NCBI RefSeq assembly: GCF_900109095.1
Contig: NZ_FNYZ01000032.1
Location: forward strand, 1-36,086
DNA: 36,086 bases
Direction: 5' to 3'
From: Sphingobium sp. AP50
GTDB taxonomy: Bacteria; Pseudomonadota; Alphaproteobacteria; Sphingomonadales; Sphingomonadaceae
Shown here: positions 6,726 through 15,500 of the stretch, one piece after another
Layout: the number at the start of each line of letters is the position of its first letter
How positions within the stretch are numbered: position 1 is the stretch's first letter
Position numbers and translations under genes: made by a program
The notes under the pieces: model-generated
What the model was told of the DNA's origin: nothing
The model's input: only the letters and a program-made list of their open reading frames with translations
Databases searched by the model: none

Positions 6726-7205
6726 CTAGCGGGAGACAGACAGATGCATTGCCGAAAGCGTGGCCGCTCCCGATGAAAGAGCGGAAACGCCAAGAGCGGC
6801 GAAGAAGAAAAGCATGACTGGCCATGCAATTCGCCATCTAAGATCGAGATCATTCCAGGGGCGCTCTCTTCTGGCGAAGGGCAGGCCCCATGTCTCTCTT
6901 GATGTCTCCCTTGCGCTTTCTGTTTCGCCGAAGGCTTCGGCCCCGTCTTCATGCGCTAGCTCTGCGGGATTGGCCGACACCCAAAAATTCACCCCCTCAA
7001 TTTTTTGGGGGGTCTCAGCGTCGCGCAGCATATGGGCGGCCGAGATACTGTCGGTCACGCCAAGCTTGCGACGAGCCTCCTGAAGATGGCCATTGACGGT
7101 GTGAACCGAACGTCCCATCGCGATTGCGATTTCCTTGGACCGCATGGGGTAGAGGAGAAGGCGCAGACATTCCTTTTCCTTGTCCGTGAGTTGATCGATG
7201 CTCAT
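6726..7205 (-). CDS. LuxR-type HTH regulator with a C-terminal membrane segment
   Basis: A 159-residue protein. The N-terminal 60 residues are a LuxR/GerE HTH: LTDKEKECLRLLL, then SKEIAIAMGRSVHTVNGHLQEARRKLG. The usual N-terminal sensor or receiver domain is absent. A polar linker follows, and then one hydrophobic segment (WPVMLFFFAALGVSAL) near residues 130-147, so the DNA-binding domain may be tethered to the inner membrane. It is first in the four-gene block. Its coding sequence contains an AT-rich inverted repeat (near 6980-7010) in the linker. HTH assignment is firm; membrane anchoring is inferred from hydrophobicity. Confidence 0.8.
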   Translation of the reverse strand: MSIDQLTDKEKECLRLLLYPMRSKEIAIAMGRSVHTVNGHLQEARRKLGVTDSISAAHMLRDAETPQKIEGVNFWVSANPAELAHEDGAEAFGETESARETSRETWGLPFARRERPWNDLDLRWRIAWPVMLFFFAALGVSALSSGAATLSAMHLSVSR

Positions 7206-7261
7206 GGGTACGAACGTAACTCAACTGTAACAAGAAAATAAGTCGCGCTGGCTCGTTTGGC

Positions 7262-8377
7262 ATGCAGGATCATCATCGCACAGGGGATGGCGGCGACGAA
7301 TGCCTATGGCCCAGCCGCCAAGATGCGCCGATTAAATCGTCATTTTTCCCCAACAATATGGGCGGTTCCGGCGGCCGAAAATACAACCGCTTCTGCTCCA
7401 ATTCTTGTCCCGTGGGCCGCGTCGTGCTGATAGGGGAGGAGCCTGATGGAGTGAAATCAGAGCCATGCAATCCCTTTCCCGACAGCAGGTGCGGCGTTGC
7501 ACTTTCCGATCCAGCTACAGGGTCGGCGCGCTTATACGACGGCAGCAGCAGGGATGTTCAGTTGATCGGCGGTGACACTAGCTCGCTCCTCCTCACGCTG
7601 ATGGCGAGGGCCAGTTGTCATATCCTGCCTCCTCTGATCGAACGACCGGAAGAAAGCCTGGATGACGCCATCGAGGCAATGCGCGGAGCAGCGCGCATGA
7701 TCATGATAGGCAAGCTGCCTCTGGACAGGATGTTATGGACCCGAAGCCGGCCCTATTGGAATGGTGAAATCGCGAACAGATTGAACGCCACCTTCAAAGG
7801 CGACGCGCAGGCCTATCTGCTCCTGATTGCAACCGCTGTCGCGCCCAGGGCGCTCTATTTCAAACGTGCTGCGCCGATTATCGTCACTCAATCCATATCA
7901 GGCCAGTGCGCAAGTGGCGGTCCGTTCCTTGCTCTCTTGCGCTGCGGGATTGATGCCGGGGGCAGGATAGAGGCCATTAGCGGGCACGCCCAGGCGATTG
8001 CCTCGCCAGCCTGCTTCTTTCCGATATTCTCGGACTTTGAGCGCGATATCATTCATATATTGCGCGCGCTCCAGCGCAACCTCGATCGCTATGGCATTAA
8101 CCTGTCCATCTCCAGGCCGATCGACGCCATGTCCAAATTCTTAGCCTGCCGGCTGAACATCAACGTCCATTTTCAGGACGCATCAAAATGCCGTCTCTGC
8201 GTCATGACGTCTGACAGCCAGACTCCATCACTCTGGCAAACGAGATCGGTCCCGACCTTCCGGTTCCACAGGGCCTCTCTCCAAGATGGCCGCTTCGTTC
8301 AATGGCTTCAAAACCGAATTTTTGATCATATCGGGCGAACAAATCCGGGCTTTCCGGACGATTACCAAGCGCCATGA
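7262..8377 (+). CDS. Unrecognised protein, up to 371 residues
   Basis: A long open frame divergent from the LuxR-type gene. I recognise no family. The N-terminal 80 residues are polar and Cys/Gly-rich and may not be translated; the true start could be further in. The region after residue 100 reads more like a folded protein (for example MLWTRSRPYWNGEIANRL, then AYLLLIATAVAPRALYF). Several Cys residues are scattered, with no clear metal-binding spacing. There is no signal peptide. Codon use seems less GC-biased at third positions than in the transfer genes, suggesting a different origin. It could be a recently acquired gene or a partly degenerate one. Confidence 0.45.
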   Translation: MQDHHRTGDGGDECLWPSRQDAPIKSSFFPNNMGGSGGRKYNRFCSNSCPVGRVVLIGEEPDGVKSEPCNPFPDSRCGVALSDPATGSARLYDGSSRDVQLIGGDTSSLLLTLMARASCHILPPLIERPEESLDDAIEAMRGAARMIMIGKLPLDRMLWTRSRPYWNGEIANRLNATFKGDAQAYLLLIATAVAPRALYFKRAAPIIVTQSISGQCASGGPFLALLRCGIDAGGRIEAISGHAQAIASPACFFPIFSDFERDIIHILRALQRNLDRYGINLSISRPIDAMSKFLACRLNINVHFQDASKCRLCVMTSDSQTPSLWQTRSVPTFRFHRASLQDGRFVQWLQNRIFDHIGRTNPGFPDDYQAP

Positions 8378-8521
8378 GTTCGAACCGAGCATCAGGCCGT
8401 GACTATGACAGACCCATCCATGGTAAGGAGATCGCAGGCCTTTGGCACCAGATTAATAAAATAGCGTCAGGCAGCCATCCGCTTTCAAGAAAAATTTACC
8501 ATCCGCCGGCATAGTGAGATC

Positions 8522-9736
8522 ATGGAGAGACGTGCACCCGCTGTCGGCGAACAGGCCATGCCGTCTGTTTTCGGTCGCCATGCTGCGCAGCTGTTGCCGG
8601 ATGCGGTCTATCGTGATCTGGTCGCCACGCTCTTCACGATGTCCGCGCCAATTCTTGGCTTCGGCATTCTCTATGCACTTGTCGGCAGCCTCGTTTATCT
8701 GGCTTGGCCGGACCAAATGGTGCTGGTTCTTGTCGGCCTTGGTGCCGTGGTGACGCTTTTTCGCCTTATAGTGATCCATGGGTTCCACAAAGCTGGCGGA
8801 GTTAGTCAGGCCGTATCGGCTCTTAAATCATGGGAAAAGCGATATGCGCTATTGACCTATGGCTTTGCCGGCCTCGTGGCAGCCATCAATCTGCGGGTGC
8901 TGGCGACACATCAACCCCTTATCCATCTCGCAACTGTCAGCCTTATTTTCACCTTTGGCGCAGGCATCGTATCGCGCAACGCCGGCCGTCCACGTCTCTG
9001 CCTTATCGGCCAGTCCATCGCGGTGGTGCCGGTGGCAGTGGGAATGCTGATCCATGCGGCGGGCAACCAGGCTTATCAACTCCATGGCCAGTTCTTCATC
9101 CTGGAAGCCATTCTCCTTACCGTCGTGGCCCTTATGAGCATCCAGTCCGTTCGACATCTTTATAGCTCAGCCGTCGAGCATCTGACAGCCAAGCATGACC
9201 TGGCCAAGCTAGCACGCTATGATCCATTGACTGGCCTGGCCAACCGGTTGCTTCTTCGAGACGCATTCCAGAAAGCAATCCTGGCCTGTCGTGGCGGCAA
9301 TCAGATTGCCATCCACTGCCTCGATCTGGACGGATTCAAGTCCATCAACGACAAATTTGGCCATCCGACAGGCGACCGGCTGCTTGTGGAGGTAGCCAGG
9401 CGGCTGACAGCGACCGTGCGAAGCGATGATATCATAGTCAGGCTGGGCGGCGATGAGTTCCTCATTCTCCAGACCGCAATCCAGCATAGCGACCAGGCGG
9501 ACCTGCTCGCGCGCCGGATCGTCAGGCACTTGTCCGAACCCTATCTGATCGACGACATGCAAATGCGGGTGTCCGTGAGCATCGGTATCGCGCTGGCGCC
9601 GACCCATGGGCGCGATCTCGATGGACTCATGCAATGTGCTGATCGCGCTCTGTATCGCTCCAAGGCCGGCGGGAAAGCGCAAATTCACTTTTGTGACGAA
9701 ACTGGCATTGGACAGCCCGGCCGCGCTGTGGCCTGA
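8522..9736 (+). CDS. Membrane-bound diguanylate cyclase (GGDEF)
   Basis: A 404-residue protein. Residues about 35-210 hold five or six hydrophobic segments forming a membrane sensor resembling that of other sphingomonad GGDEF proteins. The C-terminal GGDEF domain starts with YDPLTGLANRLLL, has the active-site GGDEF at residues 309-313 and a complete inhibitory I-site RSDD at 300-303, exactly five residues upstream. It should make cyclic di-GMP from two GTP and be product-inhibited. No EAL domain is attached. It lies about 270 bases before the hybrid kinase and on the same strand. Signal sensed is unknown. Confidence 0.92.
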   Translation: MERRAPAVGEQAMPSVFGRHAAQLLPDAVYRDLVATLFTMSAPILGFGILYALVGSLVYLAWPDQMVLVLVGLGAVVTLFRLIVIHGFHKAGGVSQAVSALKSWEKRYALLTYGFAGLVAAINLRVLATHQPLIHLATVSLIFTFGAGIVSRNAGRPRLCLIGQSIAVVPVAVGMLIHAAGNQAYQLHGQFFILEAILLTVVALMSIQSVRHLYSSAVEHLTAKHDLAKLARYDPLTGLANRLLLRDAFQKAILACRGGNQIAIHCLDLDGFKSINDKFGHPTGDRLLVEVARRLTATVRSDDIIVRLGGDEFLILQTAIQHSDQADLLARRIVRHLSEPYLIDDMQMRVSVSIGIALAPTHGRDLDGLMQCADRALYRSKAGGKAQIHFCDETGIGQPGRAVA

Positions 9737-10004
9737 GCTGGTTGACAGCCATGTCTCGCGACGGCGTCAAAAGGGTCGCGCTGGTCCAACCATAGGGTAT
9801 CGATCGGTACCGATGCCTCCATTACCCTGTCCAGCAGACGCGCCCTGAACAGGAGAGCGCCGAGCATGGCGCCCTCTTGAACAAGATCTTTTCAATCCAT
9901 TTTCGCCGATATCGAAATCATCAGACCGCGCCCGCCCCACCCCGACTGGATTGGACCTTATTGCCCGGATATACGTTCGGGCCGAAACTCAGGAGCGTCA
10001 GCCA

Positions 10005-12830
10005 TTGCATCCAACTGGCAGAGAAGAGCCAACCATCGAAGAGCTGCACGCGGAAATCGCGCGGTTGCGTTTTGATGCCGACCGCCTCAAACTTGCCCTT
10101 GCGGCAGGCGCGATCATAGGCACCTGGTTCTGGGACGTTCCGGCCGACCGCATTATCGTGGATGAATCCTTCGCCGAGGCTTTCGGCCTCGATCCCAAGC
10201 TGGGTCGCGAAGGCATCAGCCTCCAGCACATCATTGAAACCGTTCATCCGGACGATCAGGCCGGCCTTGAGGCCGCCATCGGTCGCGCCCTCGCGCAGGG
10301 AGGGCGCTACACCCACGAATATCGTGCTCGTCGTAGAGACGGTGCCTACCACTGGATCGAGGCAAATGGTCACATTGTATATGAGGTAAGCGGCGCACCG
10401 GTCAGTTTCCCCGGCGTCATCATTGATATCGGCGAACGGCGACGAATCGCAGCCGAACGTGATCACGCCCAGGCGCTGCTGACCAACTTCGTCCAGGCGA
10501 TGCCGGGTGTCGTCTATGCCAAAGACCGTGATGGCCGGCTGATGATCGGGAATCTTGGTACAAGCGGACTTATCGGTAAGGCACCCCAGGAGTATATCGG
10601 TCGCACCGACCTTGAGGTCCTGGAGGACAAGGAACAGGCTGCCCTGGTCATGGCTACGGACCAGCGGATCATGGACAGCGGCATATCCGAGCAAATCGAG
10701 GAGGAGGTAAATTTTCCGGACGGCCGTAAAGCCATATGGCTGTCCACAAAGTCGCCGCTTCGCGATTCCAATGATGCGGTCGTCGGACTTGTCGGCACCT
10801 CGCTCGACATCACAGAGCGCAAGGCCGCTGAAGCCAGTCATCGCGAGATTGAAGAACGTTATCGTCTTGCCATAGATGCAACCAGTGATGTGATCTGGGA
10901 TTGGCGTCTGGCCGACGGACATGTCATTTGGAATGATGCCGTCTCGATCCGCTTTGGCCACGCTGTTGATCAAACGAGCGCGACATGGTGGCTGGACCAT
11001 ATCCACCCCGATGATCGCCCCCGGATCGATGCCGGTATTCACGCGGTCATCGACAATGGCGGCAGCAGCTGGACCGATGAGTATCGCTTCGAGAGAGCCG
11101 ACGGAAGCTACGCGTTCGTGCTGGATCGCGGTACGGTCCTTCGCGATCTCGCAGGACATCCTGTCCGCATGATTGGTGCCATGATGGACCTTACCGAGCG
11201 CATGCAATCCGCACATGCGCTGTCGGAAAGTGAGGAGCGACTAAGGCTAGCGACTGAAGCCTCCGACACAGGGCTATGGGATGTCGATCTCGTCGAAAAT
11301 GTGCTCATATGGCCAGCACGCACCAAGGCGATGTTCGGAATTTCGCCGGATGTGCCTGTGTCGATGGAAGACTTTTATGCGGGGCTGCACCCGGACGATC
11401 TGGATCGCACCAGCAAGGCCTTCTTAGCCGCGGTCGACGCCGGACAGCGTGCCATCTATGATGTGGAATATCGCACCGTCGGCAAGGAAGATGGCATTGT
11501 GCGGTGGATTGCGGCGAAGGGGCGCGGCGTGTTCGAGGATGAGCGCTGCGTACGTGTCGTGGGTGTCGCACTTGATATTACCACCCGTAAAGCCGATGAA
11601 GAACGCCTGCGCGAGCTCAACGATCGGCTCGAAATGCGGGTCGCCGAAGAGGTGGCTGAGCGAACAAAGGCCGAAGATGCCCTGCGACAAAGCCAGAAAA
11701 TGGAAGCTGTCGGACAGCTGACCGGCGGCATTGCGCATGACTTCAACAATATGCTCGCGGTTGTGATAGGTTCGCTCGATCTCCTGACGCGACGCCTGGG
11801 AAATGATGATCCTCGCGCCAGGCGGTATGTTGACGCAGCCATGGACGGTGCGCATCGGGCTGCCCAGCTGGCACAAAGATTGCTCGCCTTTTCACGCCAG
11901 CAGCCGCTCAAACCCGAAATGCTCGATGCCAACAGGCTCGTGGCGGGGATGTCGGACATGCTTCGCCATACTCTTCCGGATATCCTGCCCGAAACCATAT
12001 TGGCAGGCGGCTTATGGCGGATTTTCGCCGATCCTAACCAGCTCGAGAATGGCATCCTCAATCTCGCCGTCAATGCACGCGACGCCATGCCCGGGGGCGG
12101 ACGCCTGACAATCGAGACCGCCAATTGCCATCTCGATGACCGCTATGCCGCTGACCATATGGGGGTCCCTGCAGGACAATATGTGATGATTGCGGTAAGC
12201 GATACTGGCAGCGGCATGTCACAGCAAGTGATAGCAAAGGCATTCGATCCCTTCTTTACGACCAAGGAAGTGGGGCGTGGCACCGGCCTTGGCCTCAGCC
12301 AGGTATATGGGTTTGTCAAACAGTCCGGCGGCCACGTAAAAATCTATTCCGAGATTGGGGAGGGTACGACCGTGAAAGTCTATCTTCCCCGTTCATTCGG
12401 GAGCCTGGATGAAACGCACGAGGTTCGAGATTTGGCTGAGCTGCCTTTAGGTGATAGCCAGGAAGTCATATTGGTGGTGGAGGACGAGCCGGGCGTGCGT
12501 CAGGTTTCGGTCGATGCGCTCAATGACCTGGGCTATCGTGTCTTGGAGGCCAATGGCGCCGAAGCAGCGTTGAAACTGATCGACGCCCATCCCGAAATCT
12601 CATTGCTTTTCACCGATGTGGTCATGCCCGAGATCAATGGCAGCAAGCTCGCAGAGGAAGCCCGCAAACGACGCCCCGCTCTCAAGGTCCTCTTCACTAC
12701 GGGATATACCCGCAACGCCGTCGTCCACAATGGCGTGCTCGATCCTGGCGTACATCTCATCGGCAAGCCCTTCACGATTGAAGATCTCGCAGCATGTGTC
12801 CGCCGCGTACTTGAGGAGGAAAGCGGATAA
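10005..12830 (+). CDS. Hybrid sensor histidine kinase with four PAS domains
   Basis: About 941 residues from the TTG at 10005, chosen because AGGAG lies 9 bases upstream; an in-frame TTG at 9951 would add 18 residues and no in-frame ATG exists nearby. Four PAS/PAC units in series (endings IDIGERR, LDITERK, MDLTERM, LDITTRK) precede a HisKA domain with the H-box HDFNN (His about residue 578), the N-box NLAVNARDAMP, DTGSGM, FDPFFTTK and GTGLGLSQVYGF. A receiver domain follows with acceptor Asp in LLFTDVVMPE and Lys in IGKPF. There is no membrane segment, so it is cytoplasmic. No separate response regulator is adjacent. Confidence 0.92.
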   Translation: MHPTGREEPTIEELHAEIARLRFDADRLKLALAAGAIIGTWFWDVPADRIIVDESFAEAFGLDPKLGREGISLQHIIETVHPDDQAGLEAAIGRALAQGGRYTHEYRARRRDGAYHWIEANGHIVYEVSGAPVSFPGVIIDIGERRRIAAERDHAQALLTNFVQAMPGVVYAKDRDGRLMIGNLGTSGLIGKAPQEYIGRTDLEVLEDKEQAALVMATDQRIMDSGISEQIEEEVNFPDGRKAIWLSTKSPLRDSNDAVVGLVGTSLDITERKAAEASHREIEERYRLAIDATSDVIWDWRLADGHVIWNDAVSIRFGHAVDQTSATWWLDHIHPDDRPRIDAGIHAVIDNGGSSWTDEYRFERADGSYAFVLDRGTVLRDLAGHPVRMIGAMMDLTERMQSAHALSESEERLRLATEASDTGLWDVDLVENVLIWPARTKAMFGISPDVPVSMEDFYAGLHPDDLDRTSKAFLAAVDAGQRAIYDVEYRTVGKEDGIVRWIAAKGRGVFEDERCVRVVGVALDITTRKADEERLRELNDRLEMRVAEEVAERTKAEDALRQSQKMEAVGQLTGGIAHDFNNMLAVVIGSLDLLTRRLGNDDPRARRYVDAAMDGAHRAAQLAQRLLAFSRQQPLKPEMLDANRLVAGMSDMLRHTLPDILPETILAGGLWRIFADPNQLENGILNLAVNARDAMPGGGRLTIETANCHLDDRYAADHMGVPAGQYVMIAVSDTGSGMSQQVIAKAFDPFFTTKEVGRGTGLGLSQVYGFVKQSGGHVKIYSEIGEGTTVKVYLPRSFGSLDETHEVRDLAELPLGDSQEVILVVEDEPGVRQVSVDALNDLGYRVLEANGAEAALKLIDAHPEISLLFTDVVMPEINGSKLAEEARKRRPALKVLFTTGYTRNAVVHNGVLDPGVHLIGKPFTIEDLAACVRRVLEEESG

Positions 12831-13301
12831 GCGGCTTCATTACCCCTGCTGGCATAGCATCAGGAGATGATGTGTCGATCCCGCGCTTTTTGAGATATGC
12901 AAAATTGTTCGAGCATTCGGGCAATCAGCGAAGCGGTCTTTCCTCCGCTGCCCCGAACTCCGATGCTGACGAACGTGAATAGCGCGCCATGATTGGATGC
13001 AGCGCCGTTTGAGATACATGGTCGGACGAGCAGACAGCGCCAGCCCGCTTCTTTTCCTCTTCGCTGACAAGCTGTGCCTTCATGCCTGCCCATGTCGCGC
13101 ACGGGGCACCGATGCCTCTTCGTCAGGCAATGGCGGCAGCATCGACAAAGGGGCGAAGCCGCGATCGATAGCCTTCGTCCCGACCTCGCCACTCGCCGGA
13201 AGGTGCGAGGAAATGCACATGCACTCGATTTGGCTGCAACATGTGTTGCGACCTTTTCCAGCCCATGCATGGTGGCAGCATTGCATATATCAGGGGGTCC
13301 C
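12831..13301. other. Gene-free stretch of about 470 bases
   Basis: I see no convincing gene. Overlapping minus-strand frames of 76-147 codons are present, but their products are Arg/Ser/Cys-rich and break off, typical of shadows or of a decayed gene read in several frames. A ribosome binding site for the next gene (AGGGGG at 13292-13296) lies at its end. Confidence 0.45.
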
Positions 13302-13826
13302 ATGTCCTATGTTTCCAGCCAGGCCTTGTCTTCCTGCGTGATGAATGACAGGGCATCGTTGCCGAATTTCGTACCCTTCATCCTCCATGTCATGGCCCGC
13401 CGCCGCATTACGCTTCGCCAACTTGGGTCCAAGACCGGGATCAGCAAGTCCCGCCTCGGTCTTCTGCTTCATGGCACGATCGAACGACGTGCGACGATGA
13501 GCGTCGATGAATTGCAGGTAATTCTCCATGCGCTCGACTACGACGTCGTGCATGCCTACATCCAGAGCAAGGCCTGCGAAGACCTTGAAGTCACGCAGCT
13601 GGATCGTCACGATCCGCTTATTTCGATGTTATGTGACGCCTTTATCAACCTCCCGCGGATATTGATCTCGACTCTGGACGATCTGGACGGCGTGGATGGC
13701 ACCGAAGTTCGCCGCGAATGGGCCGGCGCCATTCAACGGACTGTGGTGAGCCGGCTGATTGACGGAGTGCGCGATATCATGAACAGGCGTGCACGTCTCG
13801 CGGAGAGCGAGGATTTTCGCCTCTGA
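13302..13826 (+). CDS. HTH DNA-binding protein
   Basis: A 174-residue protein. Residues about 20-70 form a Cro/C1-like helix-turn-helix: FILHVMARRRITLRQLG, then SKTGISKSRLGLLLHG, where the second helix is the recognition helix. A Ser/Thr-rich turn and a second helical domain follow, ending in a long basic helix. Start at 13302 has AGGGGG upstream; a longer frame to 13074 would add an unlike tail. It is the first gene of the accessory region before the transfer operon, and may be an element regulator. Targets unknown; the palindromes at 15864 and 16910 are candidates. Confidence 0.6.
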   Translation: MSYVSSQALSSCVMNDRASLPNFVPFILHVMARRRITLRQLGSKTGISKSRLGLLLHGTIERRATMSVDELQVILHALDYDVVHAYIQSKACEDLEVTQLDRHDPLISMLCDAFINLPRILISTLDDLDGVDGTEVRREWAGAIQRTVVSRLIDGVRDIMNRRARLAESEDFRL

Positions 13827-13846
13827 CGCTATAGCGACATGGCGGC

Positions 13847-13908
13847 GATCAACAAATCAGCCTGGCTTCGACCAGTCAGGTCCGTCCAAGCCATGATCAG
13901 CAAATCAG
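13847..13908. repeat. Direct repeat downstream of the HTH gene
   Basis: GATCAACAAATCAG (13847-13860) and GATCAGCAAATCAG (13895-13908) differ at one base and are 48 bases apart start to start. They lie in the convergent region between the HTH gene and the MliC-like gene. Function is unknown. Confidence 0.4.
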
Positions 13909-14061
13909 GTCATGATCTTGATCTAAGTTGTGGCTGTCGCACCCGTATGATCAGGACGGCAGCTCCAAATTTCGGCGCATTGCTCTAAACTCAAGCGGGT
14001 AACGATATCGAGTACCCTGTCGATCGCTTCAGCGGCGGCCACATGGGAAAGCAGTGGGTCG

Positions 14062-14427
14062 TTATCCCGATGGGTGTGTTGCACCTTCAACTATTCGGCA
14101 CTCCTTCCATCCTTCATCCCCGCGAGGCACGAAGGCAACAAATTCTTGGTCGACAATAAGAGCGGCATCCCGGCTGCTGAAGTAGCGACCGAGCTTGAAG
14201 TCCTGCTGCGGCAAGGTGATTTGCCTGGGACCAAAAGTCACCACAGCATGCTTTTCCGCGACCCGGATGAAGAAGCGGCGCGCATTTGCGCATTGGACAG
14301 TCTGATTACCGCCCTGCACACCGGACCTCGCTGGACCAGCCATTTGCGCGGCTACGGGCTGCACCCCGGCCCCAAGCAAAAGGATGAGCATCAATATGGG
14401 CAACAGATAATCGGTCAGTTTGGCCAT
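14062..14427 (-). CDS. MliC-like secreted protein (possible lysozyme inhibitor fold)
   Basis: About 121 residues from the ATG at 14427. A clear signal peptide (LLPILMLILLLGAGVQPVAA, cleavage near AAQ) is followed by a domain with the MliC outline: VQCANARRFFIRV, AVVTFGPRQITLP, GRYFSSRDAALIVDQEFVAFV and a terminal Cys in WKECRIV. MliC proteins inhibit C-type lysozymes in the periplasm or on the outer membrane. No lipobox is present, so the protein would be soluble and periplasmic. Cys pairing matches a first and last strand disulphide. It lies 28 bases after the DUF6771-like gene. The fold call is by pattern only and could be wrong. Confidence 0.5.
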   Translation of the reverse strand: MAKLTDYLLPILMLILLLGAGVQPVAAQMAGPARSGVQGGNQTVQCANARRFFIRVAEKHAVVTFGPRQITLPQQDFKLGRYFSSRDAALIVDQEFVAFVPRGDEGWKECRIVEGATHPSG

Positions 14428-14455
14428 CGCCGAAACGCCTCTGGTCGTTTGCCGA

Positions 14456-14629
14456 TCAACCCTTTGCGGAATCGCCAGTTCCCTCCCGCAATCCATTTGC
14501 AATCATGGCGGCCAATGTCTCTTCAGCCCGCCCACGCGTGGAAGCATCCTTTGACGATAGATCGTGCCGCACCCATTGGGGCGCTCGCTCCAAAGTCGCA
14601 GTAATCAGCTTGGCTATTTCATCATCCAT
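14456..14629 (-). CDS. DUF6771-like small protein
   Basis: A 57-residue acidic helical protein starting MDDEIAKLITATLERAPQW, followed by VRHDLSSKDASTRGRAEETLAAMIANGL. This resembles small sphingomonad proteins I associate with DUF6771 (recalled, not searched). A GTG at 14674 would extend it by 15 residues; ATG 14629 fits family starts better. Function is unknown. It precedes the MliC-like gene by 28 bases. Confidence 0.55.
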   Translation of the reverse strand: MDDEIAKLITATLERAPQWVRHDLSSKDASTRGRAEETLAAMIANGLREGTGDSAKG

Positions 14630-14769
14630 GAGTGCGCCTATGGCCAGAAGCATCGTGGCCCGCAACTGCGTCACTCACACCGGCTGTTTTTTTTGCAAGA
14701 GGCGCAACAAGCCATGGAGCAAATGCACATAAATTGTCCGGCAGCCTCACAGTCGGAACGATAGGCTCA

Positions 14770-15327
14770 TCAATGGCGACGGAGCGTCTGCCTGACTTCA
14801 GATGTGATGGTGTAAACAGCTTCACGCTGAGCACCCCGGTTGGGATGGTCAACCCGATAGCCCTGATAGTGCCGACGAAGAAGGCCTGCCTTTACCAGGT
14901 CGGACACCGCCCGGCTAATGCTGGTACGGCCGGAGCGGATGATGCGGTTCTGAATCTCCGCAACGCAGGTGCGTTCGAGATCAGCTGCATCACTCCCCTC
15001 TCCTGCGGCGGCCATCACCTCAGTCCGTACAGCTTCGACAAGGGCCATGCGACGGCAATCGCGTTTGGCAAGAGGCGCCAGCGCCTGGCACAACCAATCC
15101 CGAACAGGTACCCTCCCCTCTTCGGTATGCACATGAGGCCCGAGACTTCCGTCAGGGCCAGCCTCCCGGGCGATAAGTTCCAGCACCAGCAGGGCGTAGC
15201 GAGGGCGACGCGTGACCGCAGCGATCCGATCGACAAGGTCAGGTATCTTCAAGCTCACTTTTACAAGCTTCACGGCGCGCGGCGCCGACGGAGGCGATTG
15301 TTCGAAAAGATCTGCCTGATAGAACAT
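14770..15327 (-). CDS. Winged-helix DNA-binding protein of the transfer region
   Basis: A 185-residue protein starting MFYQADLFEQ. A central all-helical part (RPRYALLVLELIAREAG, then WLCQALAPLAKRDCRR) leads to a C-terminal winged helix: TSISRAVSDLVKAGLLRRHYQGYRVDHP, then REAVYTITSEVR. The wing and recognition helix resemble MarR/plasmid regulator folds, but I do not recognise the family. Transcribed away from the HU gene; the 16-bp site at 15394-15409 is about 67 bases upstream of its start, so it may bind that sequence and control itself and HU. Confidence 0.65.
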   Translation of the reverse strand: MFYQADLFEQSPPSAPRAVKLVKVSLKIPDLVDRIAAVTRRPRYALLVLELIAREAGPDGSLGPHVHTEEGRVPVRDWLCQALAPLAKRDCRRMALVEAVRTEVMAAAGEGSDAADLERTCVAEIQNRIIRSGRTSISRAVSDLVKAGLLRRHYQGYRVDHPNRGAQREAVYTITSEVRQTLRRH

Positions 15328-15393
15328 ATCACGAATCTAGCAGATGCTGACTCCCTGTGAATCCCCTTTCGTACCCCAGCCTCACATAAAACC

Positions 15394-15409
15394 CATGTGT
15401 CACTTTACC
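15394..15409 (+). repeat. 16-bp repeat, copy 1 (inverted relative to copy 2)
   Basis: CATGTGTCACTTTACC here is an exact inverted copy of 15858-15873. The two copies flank the HU gene. Half of it (CATGTGTCAC) matches one arm of the palindrome at 15864-15879. This position is also upstream of the divergent winged-helix gene, as expected for an operator. Confidence 0.7.
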
Positions 15410-15500
15410 GGCGTACCGCCAGCATCTGCGGGCAAATCCCCTCTTCCGGGCCGAGATATTCCATCCTATGCACAGCATCCCATTGAGAGGATATATACCC

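Noticed and set aside
6980..7012. AT-rich inverted repeat inside the LuxR-type gene
   Set aside because: It lies in coding sequence for the linker and is imperfect; treated as incidental.
9685..9867. 60-codon minus-strand frame at the end of the GGDEF gene
   Set aside because: Overlaps a firm gene and shows no motif or clear ribosome binding site.
9921..11216. 431-codon minus-strand frame
   Set aside because: Antisense to the PAS kinase, whose domains are clear; no family resemblance.
12860..13303. 147-codon minus-strand frame and overlapping neighbours
   Set aside because: Products are Arg/Ser/Cys-rich in every frame, with no domain; could be a decayed gene but not supportable.
14687..14694. 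Run of eight T as a frameshift or terminator signal
   Set aside because: No stem precedes it on either strand, and no pair of frames joined by it makes a better protein.
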